Origin: Paenibacillus lignilyticus
GTDB lineage: Bacteria; Bacillota; Bacilli; Paenibacillales; Paenibacillaceae
DNA: 64,000 nucleotides
Direction: 5' to 3'
Assembly: GCF_017942085.1 (NCBI RefSeq)
Contig: NZ_JAGKSP010000001.1
Coordinates: 1-64,000 of the forward strand
In this document: positions 1-8,922 of the stretch, piece by piece
How positions within the stretch are numbered: position 1 is the first letter of the stretch
Layout: each line of letters begins with the position of its first letter
Notes under the pieces: generated by a model
Databases searched by the model: none
The model's input: the letters and a program-made list of their open reading frames with translations, nothing else
Told to the model about the DNA's origin: nothing
Program-made: the position numbers and the translations under genes

Positions 1-1502
1 AGCCGTGCGCGCAGCGGCGCAGCGGCAGCTTCGGCGGCCGCTGCTGCGCGGTCGCCGAGCGCGTCGATGAGCGGCATCGCGCTCTTGCGGAACAGCCCCT
101 TCACAGCCGCTGCAAGCTCGCGGCTGTAGGTCATCGTATACTCGTTCCCCATGACAGCCCCAGGGTTAACGAGTGAGATCAATAAGTCCGGCGTCAATAA
201 CCCGCCGAACGTTTCCTTCAACTGCTTCTCTAGCGCTTCGTCCCGCCAGCCCAAACGATCCGCTGTACGTCTCATCAGGTCAATGACGTGCCACTCGATT
301 CCAGCCTGGACAAGATCGGCCAAATCGTTGAAGAAAGCTTGAAGCCGGCGCTCTTGTTCGGCCGCGGTTTTGGCTCCCGCAAACAGAAGCCCTGCTTTAA
401 AACCGGTCTTACGGCTTTCCAGGAAAGTTTGCGCCAGATCCCGCGTAGCCGCCGGCGTAATATTCGCATTATCGAGGATGCTTTGCACATCCAGACGGGT
501 CTTGACGCGCAGGCTCTCCGCTTCAGCCGCGTGAACACGCAGCTGCTCCTCAAGTCCCGCGATTTCATCGCGAACCCGCTCAGCTTCGCCTTCGCCGCCT
601 GCTTCTTCCAGCAGCCGCTCGCGTTCAGGTTCTGCCTGCTCATCCATCGCTTTTCCGTGCATCCGAACGACATAACGGGCGGATGCATCTACGCTGCACA
701 GCGCCAGCGGTCCCCGAATATCGGCAAGCGAATCGAACAATCCTTCAAGTGCTGCCCATTCCGAATGCGGATGATTAGGTTCGCGCAACGACAAATAGAC
801 GATACCGCTCGGCTCCAAATGCCAGTTCCCGAACGCTTCGTCAACGCTTTGTTTATACGCCTCAAATGTAAGCTCGTTCTCGCGATGCTTATCTATTTGA
901 TTCACAATCAGATATAAGGGCTTGCCCCACTCCTTGAGTTGTTTGGCAAACGTGAAATTGATTTCGGACTGCACGTGATTGTAGTCCATGACATAAAAAA
1001 CGACGTCTGCCAAATGAAGCGCCGATTCGGTCGCCATCCGGTGCGCGTCGTCAGTGGAATCAATACCCGGCGTATCAAGCAGCACAGTGTGCGTGCCCAG
1101 ACGCGGGATCGGATAGGACAAGGAAATGGACAATACGGTTTCGCCGTCTTTGCAATACTCATTGACTTCGTTAACAGGCACCTCTAGCGTTTGCTCTTGC
1201 CCGTTTACCAGCTTCTTAATGGTCGCTTTCGCTTCCCCGTTCACAATACTGACGACATTCGCACTCGTCGGTATCGGACTTGACGGCAGCAACTGCGTGC
1301 CGCATAGCCGATTGACGAGAGTAGATTTCCCCGCTGAGAAATGTCCGCAGAAGGCTACGGTCAACTTCCCGTTCCCCAGCTTATCTCGCAGCTCAAGCAG
1401 CCGCGCTGCGTCTTGCGCATCCCCGGCGGCTGCCATGATCGGCGATATTTCTGCAAGCGAGGTGTCCAGCGAATGAGCAGCTTTTTCAATCGTTTGGCTC
1501 AT
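1..1502 (-). CDS. Dynamin-family GTPase (DynA-like), 3' end outside window
   Basis: The reading frame is open from an ATG at 1502 to the window edge, giving about 500 residues with no stop, so the C-terminus is missing. Near residue 50 is a clear P-loop, GHFSAGKSTLVN, in the dynamin style, and about 70 residues later an LLDTPGID switch-II motif. An LIVNQIDKH segment fits the G4 (NKxD-type) motif, and a charged, probably coiled-coil stretch follows. Bacterial dynamins of this kind (DynA/YpbR) bind membranes and help fusion and stress survival; that role is inferred from the family. The start is preceded by AGGGAGAG. It lies 54 bp behind the 88-residue gene and 360 bp behind nth on the same strand, with no terminator seen, so co-transcription is possible. 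Confidence 0.85.
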   Translation of the reverse strand, partial: MSQTIEKAAHSLDTSLAEISPIMAAAGDAQDAARLLELRDKLGNGKLTVAFCGHFSAGKSTLVNRLCGTQLLPSSPIPTSANVVSIVNGEAKATIKKLVNGQEQTLEVPVNEVNEYCKDGETVLSISLSYPIPRLGTHTVLLDTPGIDSTDDAHRMATESALHLADVVFYVMDYNHVQSEINFTFAKQLKEWGKPLYLIVNQIDKHRENELTFEAYKQSVDEAFGNWHLEPSGIVYLSLREPNHPHSEWAALEGLFDSLADIRGPLALCSVDASARYVVRMHGKAMDEQAEPERERLLEEAGGEGEAERVRDEIAGLEEQLRVHAAEAESLRVKTRLDVQSILDNANITPAATRDLAQTFLESRKTGFKAGLLFAGAKTAAEQERRLQAFFNDLADLVQAGIEWHVIDLMRRTADRLGWRDEALEKQLKETFGGLLTPDLLISLVNPGAVMGNEYTMTYSRELAAAVKGLFRKSAMPLIDALGDRAAAAAEAAAAPLRAR

Positions 1503-1555
1503 TTCTCTCTCTCCCTGTTTCCTACTCATTCAAACGAATTTCAACGTACCGGCTG

Positions 1556-1822
1556 TTATACCAGTTGTACCGCAGGCACGCAAATCTCAAACACTTCGCC
1601 ATGTTGAAGAATCGTGATGTTGCGCTCTTTCTCTTTCATGACGACACATTCAGGTTTAAGTCTCATACGTTCAATATATTGATCCGGAACGTCGCCTGCT
1701 CCGCTTACTGTCACGCCTTCCACAATAATTTCTTCATTTTCTTGCGGTGGGGACTCCATGATTTGCTCATAGATATCAGAGAATAAAGCGAAGTCTTTCG
1801 TGTATACGGAAATGCATTTCAT
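1556..1822 (-). CDS. Conserved small protein of unknown function, 88 aa
   Basis: An 88-residue soluble, acidic protein starting MKCISVYTKDF, with an AAGGA-like site about 9 bases before the ATG. It has no signal peptide, membrane segment or metal motif. The middle is Glu-rich (SPPQENEEIIVEG) and the C-terminal half alternates beta-like stretches (VVMKEKERNITILQ, EVFEICVPAVQLV). It sits between nth and the dynamin-like gene on the same strand. I recognise it only as the kind of small conserved protein found in Paenibacillus genomes and assign no function. Confidence 0.7.
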   Translation of the reverse strand: MKCISVYTKDFALFSDIYEQIMESPPQENEEIIVEGVTVSGAGDVPDQYIERMRLKPECVVMKEKERNITILQHGEVFEICVPAVQLV

Positions 1823-1865
1823 GTGGGATCATCCTTATCCATTATGTTTTGGGTCAAACGTCTTA

Positions 1866-2531
1866 TTACTTAGCCTTTCGGTTTAGAGCAGGTTTCATAC
1901 GCTGTTTGCCTTCTTTGCATTCATCTACCATTGGACAAACCGGACAATTCGGATTCTGAGCCTTGCAATGGTATCGTCCGAAGAAAATCAATCGATGATG
2001 GGTTTCGGTCCATAAGGCTCGCGGAACCAGCTTCATCAATTTCTTCTCGACTTCAAGCACGCTATCATCAGCCTTGGCAAAACCAAGCCTCTTGGATACA
2101 CGCTCCACATGCGTATCCACTGCAATTGCCGGTACCCCAAACGCATTGGATACTACGACATTTGCTGTTTTTCGGCCTACGCCCGGCAATTTCGTCAGTT
2201 CCTCATGCTGCTGCGGTATTTCTCCGCCATAGTCTTCTAAGAGCATCCGGCATAGCTTCTGGATAAACAGAGCCTTGTTGCGAAAAAGCCCAATGCGCCT
2301 AATGTCGTGCTCCAGCTCATCCAGCGGAACAGCCAAATAATCGGCAGGCGTCTGGTACTTTTGGAACAAATCCGCCGTTACTTTGTTGACTGTTTCATCC
2401 GTGCATTGCGCAGACAACAGAACTGCGATCGTTAGCTCGAACGGATTGCGGTGATGGAGCTCGCAATGTGCGTCAGGGAACATCTCGCCGACCACACTCA
2501 AAAAATGATCCATTTTCTCTTTCGCCTTCAA
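1866..2531 (-). CDS. nth: Endonuclease III (DNA glycosylase/AP lyase)
   Basis: Removes oxidised pyrimidines and cleaves at the abasic site in base excision repair. The helix-hairpin-helix motif LPGVGRKTANVVV holds the catalytic lysine (K121), and the catalytic aspartate is D139 in VDTHVERV. The C-terminal [4Fe-4S] loop has the exact Cys-X6-Cys-X2-Cys-X5-Cys spacing (C189, C196, C199, C205). These numbers assume a TTG start at 2531, which has AGGAG 11 bases upstream and gives the N-terminus normal for Bacillus Nth. The longer frame from 2588 adds 19 residues that do not look like the family. Length 221 aa. In Bacillus nth sits beside dnaD and yppC; here it precedes an unknown small gene. Confidence 0.95.
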   Translation of the reverse strand: MKAKEKMDHFLSVVGEMFPDAHCELHHRNPFELTIAVLLSAQCTDETVNKVTADLFQKYQTPADYLAVPLDELEHDIRRIGLFRNKALFIQKLCRMLLEDYGGEIPQQHEELTKLPGVGRKTANVVVSNAFGVPAIAVDTHVERVSKRLGFAKADDSVLEVEKKLMKLVPRALWTETHHRLIFFGRYHCKAQNPNCPVCPMVDECKEGKQRMKPALNRKAK

Positions 2532-2649
2532 CCGATCTCTCACTCCTAATTGAACCATCGAATCAAAGTGTAGCGAATATTGTCGCATTAATCAACCGCA
2601 AATGAACCTTAAATGACTGAATTCGTGCAGGATTTCACAGAATTGCAAA

Positions 2650-2682
2650 ATAAAAATGTCCCGGCCGAATACACCGGGACAT
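2650..2682 (-). terminator. Rho-independent terminator of the amidase-gerM-SLH operon
   Basis: ATGTCCCGG (2656-2664) pairs with CCGGGACAT (2674-2682) around a 9-base loop. On the minus strand the stem is followed by TTTTATTTTG. It begins 19 bases after the stop of the SLH gene. Confidence 0.85.
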
Positions 2683-2700
2683 CCGTCATTCATGCTGTGT

Positions 2701-5409
2701 CTACACCTTCGCGATTTCTACCAATACGTTCTGGTAGAAATACAGCAGAATCGCATCGCCATCTTTCAATTGAGAGATCGCGATTTGCTGGTCGCCTTGG
2801 GTAACTTTCGTAGCCGACGTTACGGCATACGTGTTTAGCTCTGTTAGCGTAGCTCGCTTCACGGAAAGCTCGCCTGTAGCCGCATTATATTTCCAGAACT
2901 TCTTGCTAATCCCGCTGTTTACCGTAACGACGACACGGTCTTTAGCATCCTTCTTCACTTCGACGCGGTCGCCGACTTGAAGAACTGCGGAAGAGCTGCC
3001 TGTTAGTCCGTTCTTCACTACGGTATAAGAATCGCCCAGCGTCACGCTGGTAACAACTCCGCTATTGTCAACGATCGCCAAGGAACTTGCGTTCACTGCA
3101 GTAAGCTTGCCGTATGTGACTTTTACGAGCTTGTACGCAACGGGAGTCAAGCCGACATATTGAACATTGCCGGTTTGGCCGGCTTTCAAATCAGCCAGTG
3201 TGATTTTGTCACCGCGTTCATTGTAAATATCCATCGCAGCCGCATTCAAATCCAGAATGGAACCATCCGATGTTTTCACCCTCAAACGTTTGCCAGCGAC
3301 ATCTGTTGAGAATACACTCGATTGCAGAGACGTGTGAACCTGCAAAGTGATCACTTTGTCTTGATTCGCATTCAACAAACCGGTTACGGTATCGCCTGCT
3401 TTAACATCGGATACAGTAGAGGATGATTTACCGGCAATTTCAATACTATTCGGCAGCTCTAGCGGCAATGTGATGATGGCACCATTGCTTTGCGTAATCG
3501 AAACTTGGCTCGTATTAATAGCTGCCACTGTTCCGCTATATTTGTATACGAATTGTATGAGAACCGCTTTATTGTCCGTTACTCCGATGGTCAGCTTCCT
3601 GTTCTTAACCAGCAACGAACCGGCAGCACTCACGGCAACGGTGGATCCGTTTAGATCAATTCTTGTTTTGTCCGTTAAATACACCGACATCGGATTACCG
3701 TCTTTATCTTTAAAATCCAGAATCCGCGTGTCGCTTTCATAATTGCGAACCGTTGCGCCAATCATCAGCGTTACATTACGATTCACTACTTTGATCGCAA
3801 CAACTTGATCATTGGAATTGAGCGAGATATCCAGGATATCCCCTTTGACAAGGTCAGCAATGGTTGTACCCGTCAGACCATCGATGGTTACATCGACTAG
3901 AATAGATACAAACTTCGCTTCCAGAGCGCTTTGAGCAGTTCCGGAATTTTTCACATACTGGATCGTCTTCCCGTCGCTGCTCGCGGAATAGAATTCGCCG
4001 CGGATCAATTTTGCCGAAGTTTGTGTAATCGTGATTTTGGTCACCAGCGAATTTTTCACTTCATATGAAATCGCATCGCCAACACGGAGCTGAGACAAGC
4101 CGCCGTCCAAAATCTGTCCTTGCCAAATGACATCCACTTGCGGAGAAACATTATATTTGTATTCGGTTCCCGTTACGCTGTCTTTCACGGTTACTGCGGA
4201 TGAAGCCGTATCAACCGTGCTGATTGTACCTTGACCATTATTGTTAATCGGTGCAGATTGGACTTTAATGGAGAGCGCTTGTGGTTTCGTTCGGTATGTA
4301 TCGCGCGTAATCTCCACTTCGCTGTCTTTCGCAAGTGCACTTGGTTTAATGACTGCTCCCGCTCCATCCGTCACGACTGTCGCGCTGTTATACGTAATGG
4401 CTACCGGCTCATCATTAATCCATACCCAAATCTTACTATCGTTTACGAGGACGCGATCTACTGTCCCTTTAAGCTTCTCAACTTGCTTAGCGGCATCCAG
4501 CTGCTCGACATAAAGGGCTTTGTTCCCGCTCGATATAACGAGAAGTTTCGTGTTTGGTTCAAGATCTGCCACCTTCGACGGTTTCTCGGAATCGAAGCGG
4601 TACACGTAAGTGTCAGGCGTCATCTCAATTGCAGAATCTTTGTCGTTTTGATAGAGATGAACCGAGGTTGCATCTATGCTAGTCATGACAGCGGTTTGCT
4701 GACCCGTGTAATTAACCGGGAATTGCGTTTCTGCTCTGCTGAAGATCGTGGCAATTGATGCGCGCGTAATGAATCCTTTCGGATCAAAACGATCCGCTGT
4801 AATTCCTTTAATCAACTGCAAGGATACGGCAGCATTCACATACCCCTTGTAGTCGGATCCTACTTTACTTCCATCGGAGAAGCTAATCGCGTCATTGGCA
4901 AGCGCTTCGGCTTCCTTTTGCTTGCCGATCGCCTTCACGATCAGCTTCGTAATCCATTCACGCGTTGCTTTCTGCGTTCCCCATGCCGATTTCGGGTTCG
5001 CCTCCGCCAGTTCGAATTCTTCCTTCTGATCCAGCAAGCCTGCTTGGAAAGCAAGAATGATATAAGGTTTAAAATAAGTGCTGACTTCGAACGTATCCGG
5101 GAAGACGATGGCATCATCCACCTTTACGTCCTGCTCTTTACCGATAAAACGGATGGCAAGCGCGATCGCTTCTTGCTGCGACACATTATCAGACGGCTTG
5201 AATGCGCCATTCGTTCCCTTGACGATCCCTTGTGTCGCTAGCTTAGCAATATGCTTCTCTGCCCAGTGGCCGGAAGGAACATCGCTAAATCGTGAAGGCA
5301 AAGCTGAATCCGCATACGCTAACGAACCGCCTACCGCAGAAAACCCTGTAAGTACTGAGAAAACCAACATCGATGAAACTACTTTGACCCATTTCTTCTG
5401 CTGCGGCAT
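2701..5409 (-). CDS. S-layer-homology (SLH) domain protein, 902 aa, exported
   Basis: A signal peptide covers residues 1 to about 33, with likely cleavage after AYA. Three SLH modules follow at about 40-90 (FSDVPSGHWAEKHI), 103-163 and 176-228 (FSDGSKVGSDYKGYV, then ITRASIATIFSRAE). SLH triplets bind pyruvylated secondary wall polymer and tether proteins to the cell wall. The remaining 670 or so residues are Ser/Thr/Val-rich, beta-predicted and roughly repetitive: pieces such as VKAGDTV, LKAGQTG, LQVGDRV and LKDGDAI recur about every 70-90 residues, suggesting a chain of small beta-barrel modules. There is no LPXTG motif or catalytic site. It is the last gene of a three-gene minus-strand operon with a GerMN lipoprotein and an amidase. 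The start has AAGGAGGAG upstream. Its function beyond wall attachment is unknown. Confidence 0.9.
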   Translation of the reverse strand: MPQQKKWVKVVSSMLVFSVLTGFSAVGGSLAYADSALPSRFSDVPSGHWAEKHIAKLATQGIVKGTNGAFKPSDNVSQQEAIALAIRFIGKEQDVKVDDAIVFPDTFEVSTYFKPYIILAFQAGLLDQKEEFELAEANPKSAWGTQKATREWITKLIVKAIGKQKEAEALANDAISFSDGSKVGSDYKGYVNAAVSLQLIKGITADRFDPKGFITRASIATIFSRAETQFPVNYTGQQTAVMTSIDATSVHLYQNDKDSAIEMTPDTYVYRFDSEKPSKVADLEPNTKLLVISSGNKALYVEQLDAAKQVEKLKGTVDRVLVNDSKIWVWINDEPVAITYNSATVVTDGAGAVIKPSALAKDSEVEITRDTYRTKPQALSIKVQSAPINNNGQGTISTVDTASSAVTVKDSVTGTEYKYNVSPQVDVIWQGQILDGGLSQLRVGDAISYEVKNSLVTKITITQTSAKLIRGEFYSASSDGKTIQYVKNSGTAQSALEAKFVSILVDVTIDGLTGTTIADLVKGDILDISLNSNDQVVAIKVVNRNVTLMIGATVRNYESDTRILDFKDKDGNPMSVYLTDKTRIDLNGSTVAVSAAGSLLVKNRKLTIGVTDNKAVLIQFVYKYSGTVAAINTSQVSITQSNGAIITLPLELPNSIEIAGKSSSTVSDVKAGDTVTGLLNANQDKVITLQVHTSLQSSVFSTDVAGKRLRVKTSDGSILDLNAAAMDIYNERGDKITLADLKAGQTGNVQYVGLTPVAYKLVKVTYGKLTAVNASSLAIVDNSGVVTSVTLGDSYTVVKNGLTGSSSAVLQVGDRVEVKKDAKDRVVVTVNSGISKKFWKYNAATGELSVKRATLTELNTYAVTSATKVTQGDQQIAISQLKDGDAILLYFYQNVLVEIAKV

Positions 5410-5426
5410 ATTCTGAGAGCTCCTCC

Positions 5427-6044
5427 TTATGGTTTAGTAATGGGATGATCGATTTCTTCATGGCCCATTAAACTATCGACTGCTTCCCCATCGACCAACA
5501 GATCGATGGACGTAACGTCCTGCAATTGGAAATAGGTACGTGTCAGTGCTTGAATGGCAAGCATCTCACCCGGCGCGCCAAGCCTTGCTTCGTCAGGCAA
5601 ATGAAGGTCAAGGGTAACCGCCGCTCCTTCTTGTTTTGCGCTAAGCAGCTCGGCATGTTTCCATAAGGAAGCTTCGCCTTTTAATCCATCTTGCTGGAGC
5701 GCCGTAAACATCGCTTTCAACTTCTCCTGCGGATCGCCGTATTCGATGTCCGACTTCTGCTCATGGAGCTCCATCATATCGTCATCCGTATAGAATACAG
5801 ATATCTGCTCTTTAACAAGCGCAGGTGCTTCCGGCTGTGCTGGATCCGTTTGAGCGTTATTGGCTTCCTGATCTTGATCCTGTTCTGGGTCAGTTGAAGT
5901 ATTGTTCGTTCCTTCTGCCGGCTGTTCTTGAACTGCTCCGCCTTGCGTCAGCGGTTCTGTCCGATTGCCGCAAGCGCTAAGTGGTACGATAAGTGCGGCA
6001 GCAACGATTACCGATAATAATGATGTAGTAATATGACGTTTCAT
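5427..6044 (-). CDS. GerMN-domain lipoprotein
   Basis: A lipoprotein signal of about 24 residues ends in the lipobox LSAC, with C25 as the lipidation site. A low-complexity Thr/Asn/Gln/Pro linker follows, then a GerMN-like domain from about residue 80 (ISVFYTDDDMMELHEQK to the end). GerMN domains occur in GerM of Bacillus, which acts in spore cortex and septal peptidoglycan change, and in other envelope lipoproteins. I chose the second ATG (6044) because AGGAG lies 7 bases before it and only 1 base before the upstream ATG at 6050. It starts 10 bases after the amidase stop and ends 17 bases before the SLH gene, so the three are very likely one transcript. That pairing suggests work at the cell wall. 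Confidence 0.85.
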   Translation of the reverse strand: MKRHITTSLLSVIVAAALIVPLSACGNRTEPLTQGGAVQEQPAEGTNNTSTDPEQDQDQEANNAQTDPAQPEAPALVKEQISVFYTDDDMMELHEQKSDIEYGDPQEKLKAMFTALQQDGLKGEASLWKHAELLSAKQEGAAVTLDLHLPDEARLGAPGEMLAIQALTRTYFQLQDVTSIDLLVDGEAVDSLMGHEEIDHPITKP

Positions 6045-6054
6045 CGGCATTCTC

Positions 6055-7512
6055 CTAGCTTAGTTTTAAATATTCTTTAATCCCCGCTACGATTTCCGCA
6101 GCAATCTTGTTCTGTTTCGCATCATTGAAGAGTACGGAAGAATCTCCGCTGTTCGAGAGATAACCAGCTTCAAGCAATACGGCCGGCATCGTCGTCTTCT
6201 TAATTACTCTGAAATCAGCTTGTCTTACTCCGCGATCCTTGAAGCCTGTCCCTATAACCAAATACTTGTGCAAAATTTTCGCCAACGCGATACTGTCCCC
6301 GCGTGAGTAATACGTCTCTGATCCGGTAACCGTTGCACTTTCCGTCTTGTTCGCATGGAATGAGATAAACAGATCGGCTTTGAGATTGTTTGCAAAAGCT
6401 GCGCGATCGTCAAGCTCCACGAATGTATCGTTGGAACGCGTCAGATATGGCTTGATCTTCGTTTCTCGATCAAGGAGCGCCTTCACCTTCAATGTAATGG
6501 CAAGGTTGTATTCCTTCTCCTGACGACCGTTTACACTGAGTGCGCCCGGATCTTTTGCCCCATGACCTGCATCCAGTACAACTTTATACACCTTATCCCC
6601 CGGCGTTACCGGCGGAGTAACGGGCGGTGGACCGGTTTGCTCCAAGACATCGATCCGAATGGCTTGATCTTCTTCAACCGTTTGCACATTTGTCGGTGCC
6701 AGCAGGTCAAGAACGATCCTAACCGTATCCGGCTTGTCCGAATAATAAGAATAACGTACCTTCTGAAGAGTCGGGTGCGAATCGATTAAGATTTCGCCAA
6801 GCTTCGTAGCGCTGTTCAGCTGCGTGAAGGCAGGCGTAAAAGCAGAATTAAAGTTCATATAAGGCAGATCGATGACAACACGCTCTGGGTTATGCAGCAC
6901 TTCTGTTTTGACATCTTTGAAATCGCCTTCATAGGATAGGTAAATACTGCCTAAACCATTATACTCGATTGATTTGAGACTTGCAGAACTATCTGTCGGC
7001 GGCGGATCTACTACCGGGCCTTCTCCGTTACCTGGATCCGTTCCCGGGTCCGGTGTTTCAGTCGGCGGATCTACAACAGGCGGTGTCACTACGGTTTGCT
7101 GAAAGAGATGGACGGAACGGGATAGCTTGTCCCAATATACACTTAACCCGAATTGCTCACTGACAAAACGCAGCGGTACCATCGTAGAGCCATCTGTATT
7201 GAGAGCCGGCGCGTCAAGAGAGACTTCCCGGTCGTTCACAATGGCATTCTTACCGCCAATTGTCAGTACCATGTTCGTTTCGCCATTGGAGATTGTTACG
7301 TTCGGCTTCTCCCATGCCACATCAAAACCAAGCCCTTCCGTCACCGTTCGGATTGGAACGAGTGTCGAATCGCCAACAATGCGGGGCTCCGCGGCACTTT
7401 GAAGCTGTTTTCCATTCAGATAAAGCTTTGGTGCTTCCGCTGCTCCCACTAGACTGGGGAACATAGAGATCAAGAGCGACAACAGCAACACAGCGGACAC
7501 AAACTTCTTCAT
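6055..7512 (-). CDS. N-acetylmuramoyl-L-alanine amidase with copper-amine-oxidase-like and AMIN domains
   Basis: A Zn-dependent amidase that cuts the bond between MurNAc and L-Ala in peptidoglycan. Order of parts: signal peptide (1-24), a copper amine oxidase N-terminal-like domain in two halves (about 27-139, with VPIRTVTEGLG and VPLRFVSEQFG), a Pro/Asp-rich linker (141-175), an AMIN domain (178-290, targeting to wall or septum) and an Amidase_3 domain (307-485). The zinc and catalytic residues are visible: H317 in VVLDAGHGAKDPG, E332 in RQEKEYN, H386 in SFHAN and E448 in LLEAGYLSN. AGAGGTGAAAG precedes the ATG. First gene of the operon with the GerMN lipoprotein and the SLH protein. The exact physiological role (division, sporulation or germination) cannot be read from the sequence. 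Confidence 0.93.
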   Translation of the reverse strand: MKKFVSAVLLLSLLISMFPSLVGAAEAPKLYLNGKQLQSAAEPRIVGDSTLVPIRTVTEGLGFDVAWEKPNVTISNGETNMVLTIGGKNAIVNDREVSLDAPALNTDGSTMVPLRFVSEQFGLSVYWDKLSRSVHLFQQTVVTPPVVDPPTETPDPGTDPGNGEGPVVDPPPTDSSASLKSIEYNGLGSIYLSYEGDFKDVKTEVLHNPERVVIDLPYMNFNSAFTPAFTQLNSATKLGEILIDSHPTLQKVRYSYYSDKPDTVRIVLDLLAPTNVQTVEEDQAIRIDVLEQTGPPPVTPPVTPGDKVYKVVLDAGHGAKDPGALSVNGRQEKEYNLAITLKVKALLDRETKIKPYLTRSNDTFVELDDRAAFANNLKADLFISFHANKTESATVTGSETYYSRGDSIALAKILHKYLVIGTGFKDRGVRQADFRVIKKTTMPAVLLEAGYLSNSGDSSVLFNDAKQNKIAAEIVAGIKEYLKLS

Positions 7513-7819
7513 CTTTCACCTCTAAAACTATTTATTTCGCCCTGACAGCCAGCCTAATAGTGACGCAAACTGTAGACATTAGTTAGACGCAGTTTGTCAG
7601 AAAAAGTTGCGTATTCAGGAAATTTGTAACTATTGCTTATGAATTATGCTTATTGTGCGTTTTACGCCTGTGAAGAGTGGTTTTTCGCGGTCCAGCGAAG
7701 TGTTAGAGCGCATGTCGATATCACGGAGAAAACAGCTGGTTTGGGTTCTGTAAACGGAGCAATATCCACTACAGTAATCAAATTGCCGTTCTGCCTTTCT
7801 TCGTGGCGAAGTTAGTACC
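7513..7819. other. Intergenic leader region upstream of the amidase operon
   Basis: About 300 bases between the amidase start and the first palindrome. It should hold the promoter of the amidase operon on the minus strand, but no -35/-10 pair is convincing. A 60-codon frame at 7633-7815 (+) has no ribosome binding site and no recognisable features, and I do not call it a gene. Confidence 0.5.
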
Positions 7820-8232
7820 GAGAGTCGGTTTTTCCGACTCTCAACCAGTTTTATCGCCGTTTTCTCCTCCGAGAATCGGTTTTTCCGACTTTCACCATCA
7901 ATCTGGCAGTAAAGTTGAGGCCAAAACAGGCTGAGAGTCGGGTTTCCCGACTCTCAGCCTGTTTTATCGCCGTTTACACTACCGAGAGTCGGTTTTTCCG
8001 ACTCTCAACCCGTTTTATCGCCGATTTCTCCGCTTAGAGTTCGATTTCAGCACTCTCAGCGGTACGAAGGTGATGAAATCGAACTTCTATCAGCCTGAGA
8101 GATCAATTCTCGAACTCTCGACCTGTTATTTCGCCGTTTTCTCCACTGAGAGATCGATTTCGGCACTCTCAGCGGCACAAAGGCAGTGAAATCGTGGCTC
8201 GCTTCACCTGAGAGTTCGATTTCCGAACTTTC
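7820..8232. repeat. Ordered array of eight 23-bp palindromes with two alternating spacer types
   Basis: Eight 23-bp imperfect palindromes, of the form GAGAGTCGG-TTTTT-CCGACTCTC or degenerate versions, start at 7820, 7871, 7933, 7984, 8035, 8097, 8148 and 8210. The start-to-start steps are 51, 62, 51, 51, 62, 51 and 62 bases. The 28-base spacers share a core TTTTATCGCCGTTTTCTCC. The 39-base spacers share a different core (AGCGG-ACAAAGG--GTGAAATCG). The third unit extends to a 20-bp perfect stem with a 3-base loop (7923-7965). It lies between the convergent ends of nothing: both flanking genes (amidase start, leuD end) are on the minus strand. Spacers are related to one another, so this is not CRISPR. 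Confidence 0.9.
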
Positions 8233-8262
8233 AGACTCCCACCAACCGCGAAATCGAGCCAC

Positions 8263-8290
8263 AAAAAAAGCTGCCCTATTTGGGCAGCTT
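8263..8290 (-). terminator. Rho-independent terminator of leuCD
   Basis: AAGCTGCCC (8268-8276) pairs with GGGCAGCTT (8282-8290), followed on the minus strand by a run of seven T. It lies just past the leuD stop. Confidence 0.92.
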
Positions 8291-8298
8291 TCCTTCAA

Positions 8299-8892
8299 TT
8301 AAAATGCGACGCGGCTTGCTTCGTATGCGGAGATTTTGTCTTCGTGCTGAAGCGTTAGGCCGATGTCATCCAAGCCTTGAAGCAGGAATTGACGGCGGTG
8401 CTCATCGAGGTCGAAGTCGATGTGCAGACCAGCATCATCAGTCAGTGTTTTATTTTCCAAGTCAACGTTCAGCTTGTAGCCTTCTGTCTTCGTCGTGCGT
8501 TGGAACAAGTCTTCTACTTGCTCTTCGCTCAAACGAATTGGAAGAATGCCGTTCTTGAAGCAGTTGTTATAGAAGATATCCGCGAACGAAGGCGCGATAA
8601 CCACTTTGAAGCCATAATCGAGAATCGCCCACGGCGCATGCTCACGTGAAGATCCGCAGCCGAAGTTAGCACGGGAAATCAATACTTCCGATCCTTGGTA
8701 ACGAGGCTGGTTAAGGCTGAATGAATCAATGACGTTACCTTGCTCATCCCAGCGCCATTCGAAGAAGAGGAACTGGCCGAAACCGCTGCGCTCAATGCGC
8801 TTCAAAAATTGTTTAGGGATAATGGCATCTGTATCTACGTTTACACGATCTACCGGGGCAACAAGACCCGTTAGCTGTTTAAATTCTTCCAT
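8299..8892 (-). CDS. leuD: 3-isopropylmalate dehydratase, small subunit
   Basis: Small subunit of isopropylmalate isomerase, which converts 2-isopropylmalate to 3-isopropylmalate in leucine synthesis. It supplies the swivel domain that completes the active site with LeuC. The family signature [14 protein letters not shown] is at about residues 74-88, the start [30 protein letters not shown] (first 20 residues [20 protein letters not shown]) is typical, and 197 aa is the usual length. AGAGGAG lies before the ATG. It starts 30 bases after the leuC stop and is followed by a strong terminator, so leuCD is a two-gene unit; leuA and leuB are not in the window. Confidence 0.97.
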   Translation of the reverse strand: MEEFKQLTGLVAPVDRVNVDTDAIIPKQFLKRIERSGFGQFLFFEWRWDEQGNVIDSFSLNQPRYQGSEVLISRANFGCGSSREHAPWAILDYGFKVVIAPSFADIFYNNCFKNGILPIRLSEEQVEDLFQRTTKTEGYKLNVDLENKTLTDDAGLHIDFDLDEHRRQFLLQGLDDIGLTLQHEDKISAYEASRVAF

Positions 8893-8922
8893 GATCGTTA
8901 ACTCCTCTCGTCTCTCTTGCTA

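Noticed and set aside
7633-7815. 60-codon plus-strand frame upstream of the palindrome array
   Set aside because: No ribosome binding site and no recognisable sequence.
7820-8232. CRISPR array
   Set aside because: The repeats are self-complementary and diverged, the spacers fall into two related families, and no cas gene is near.
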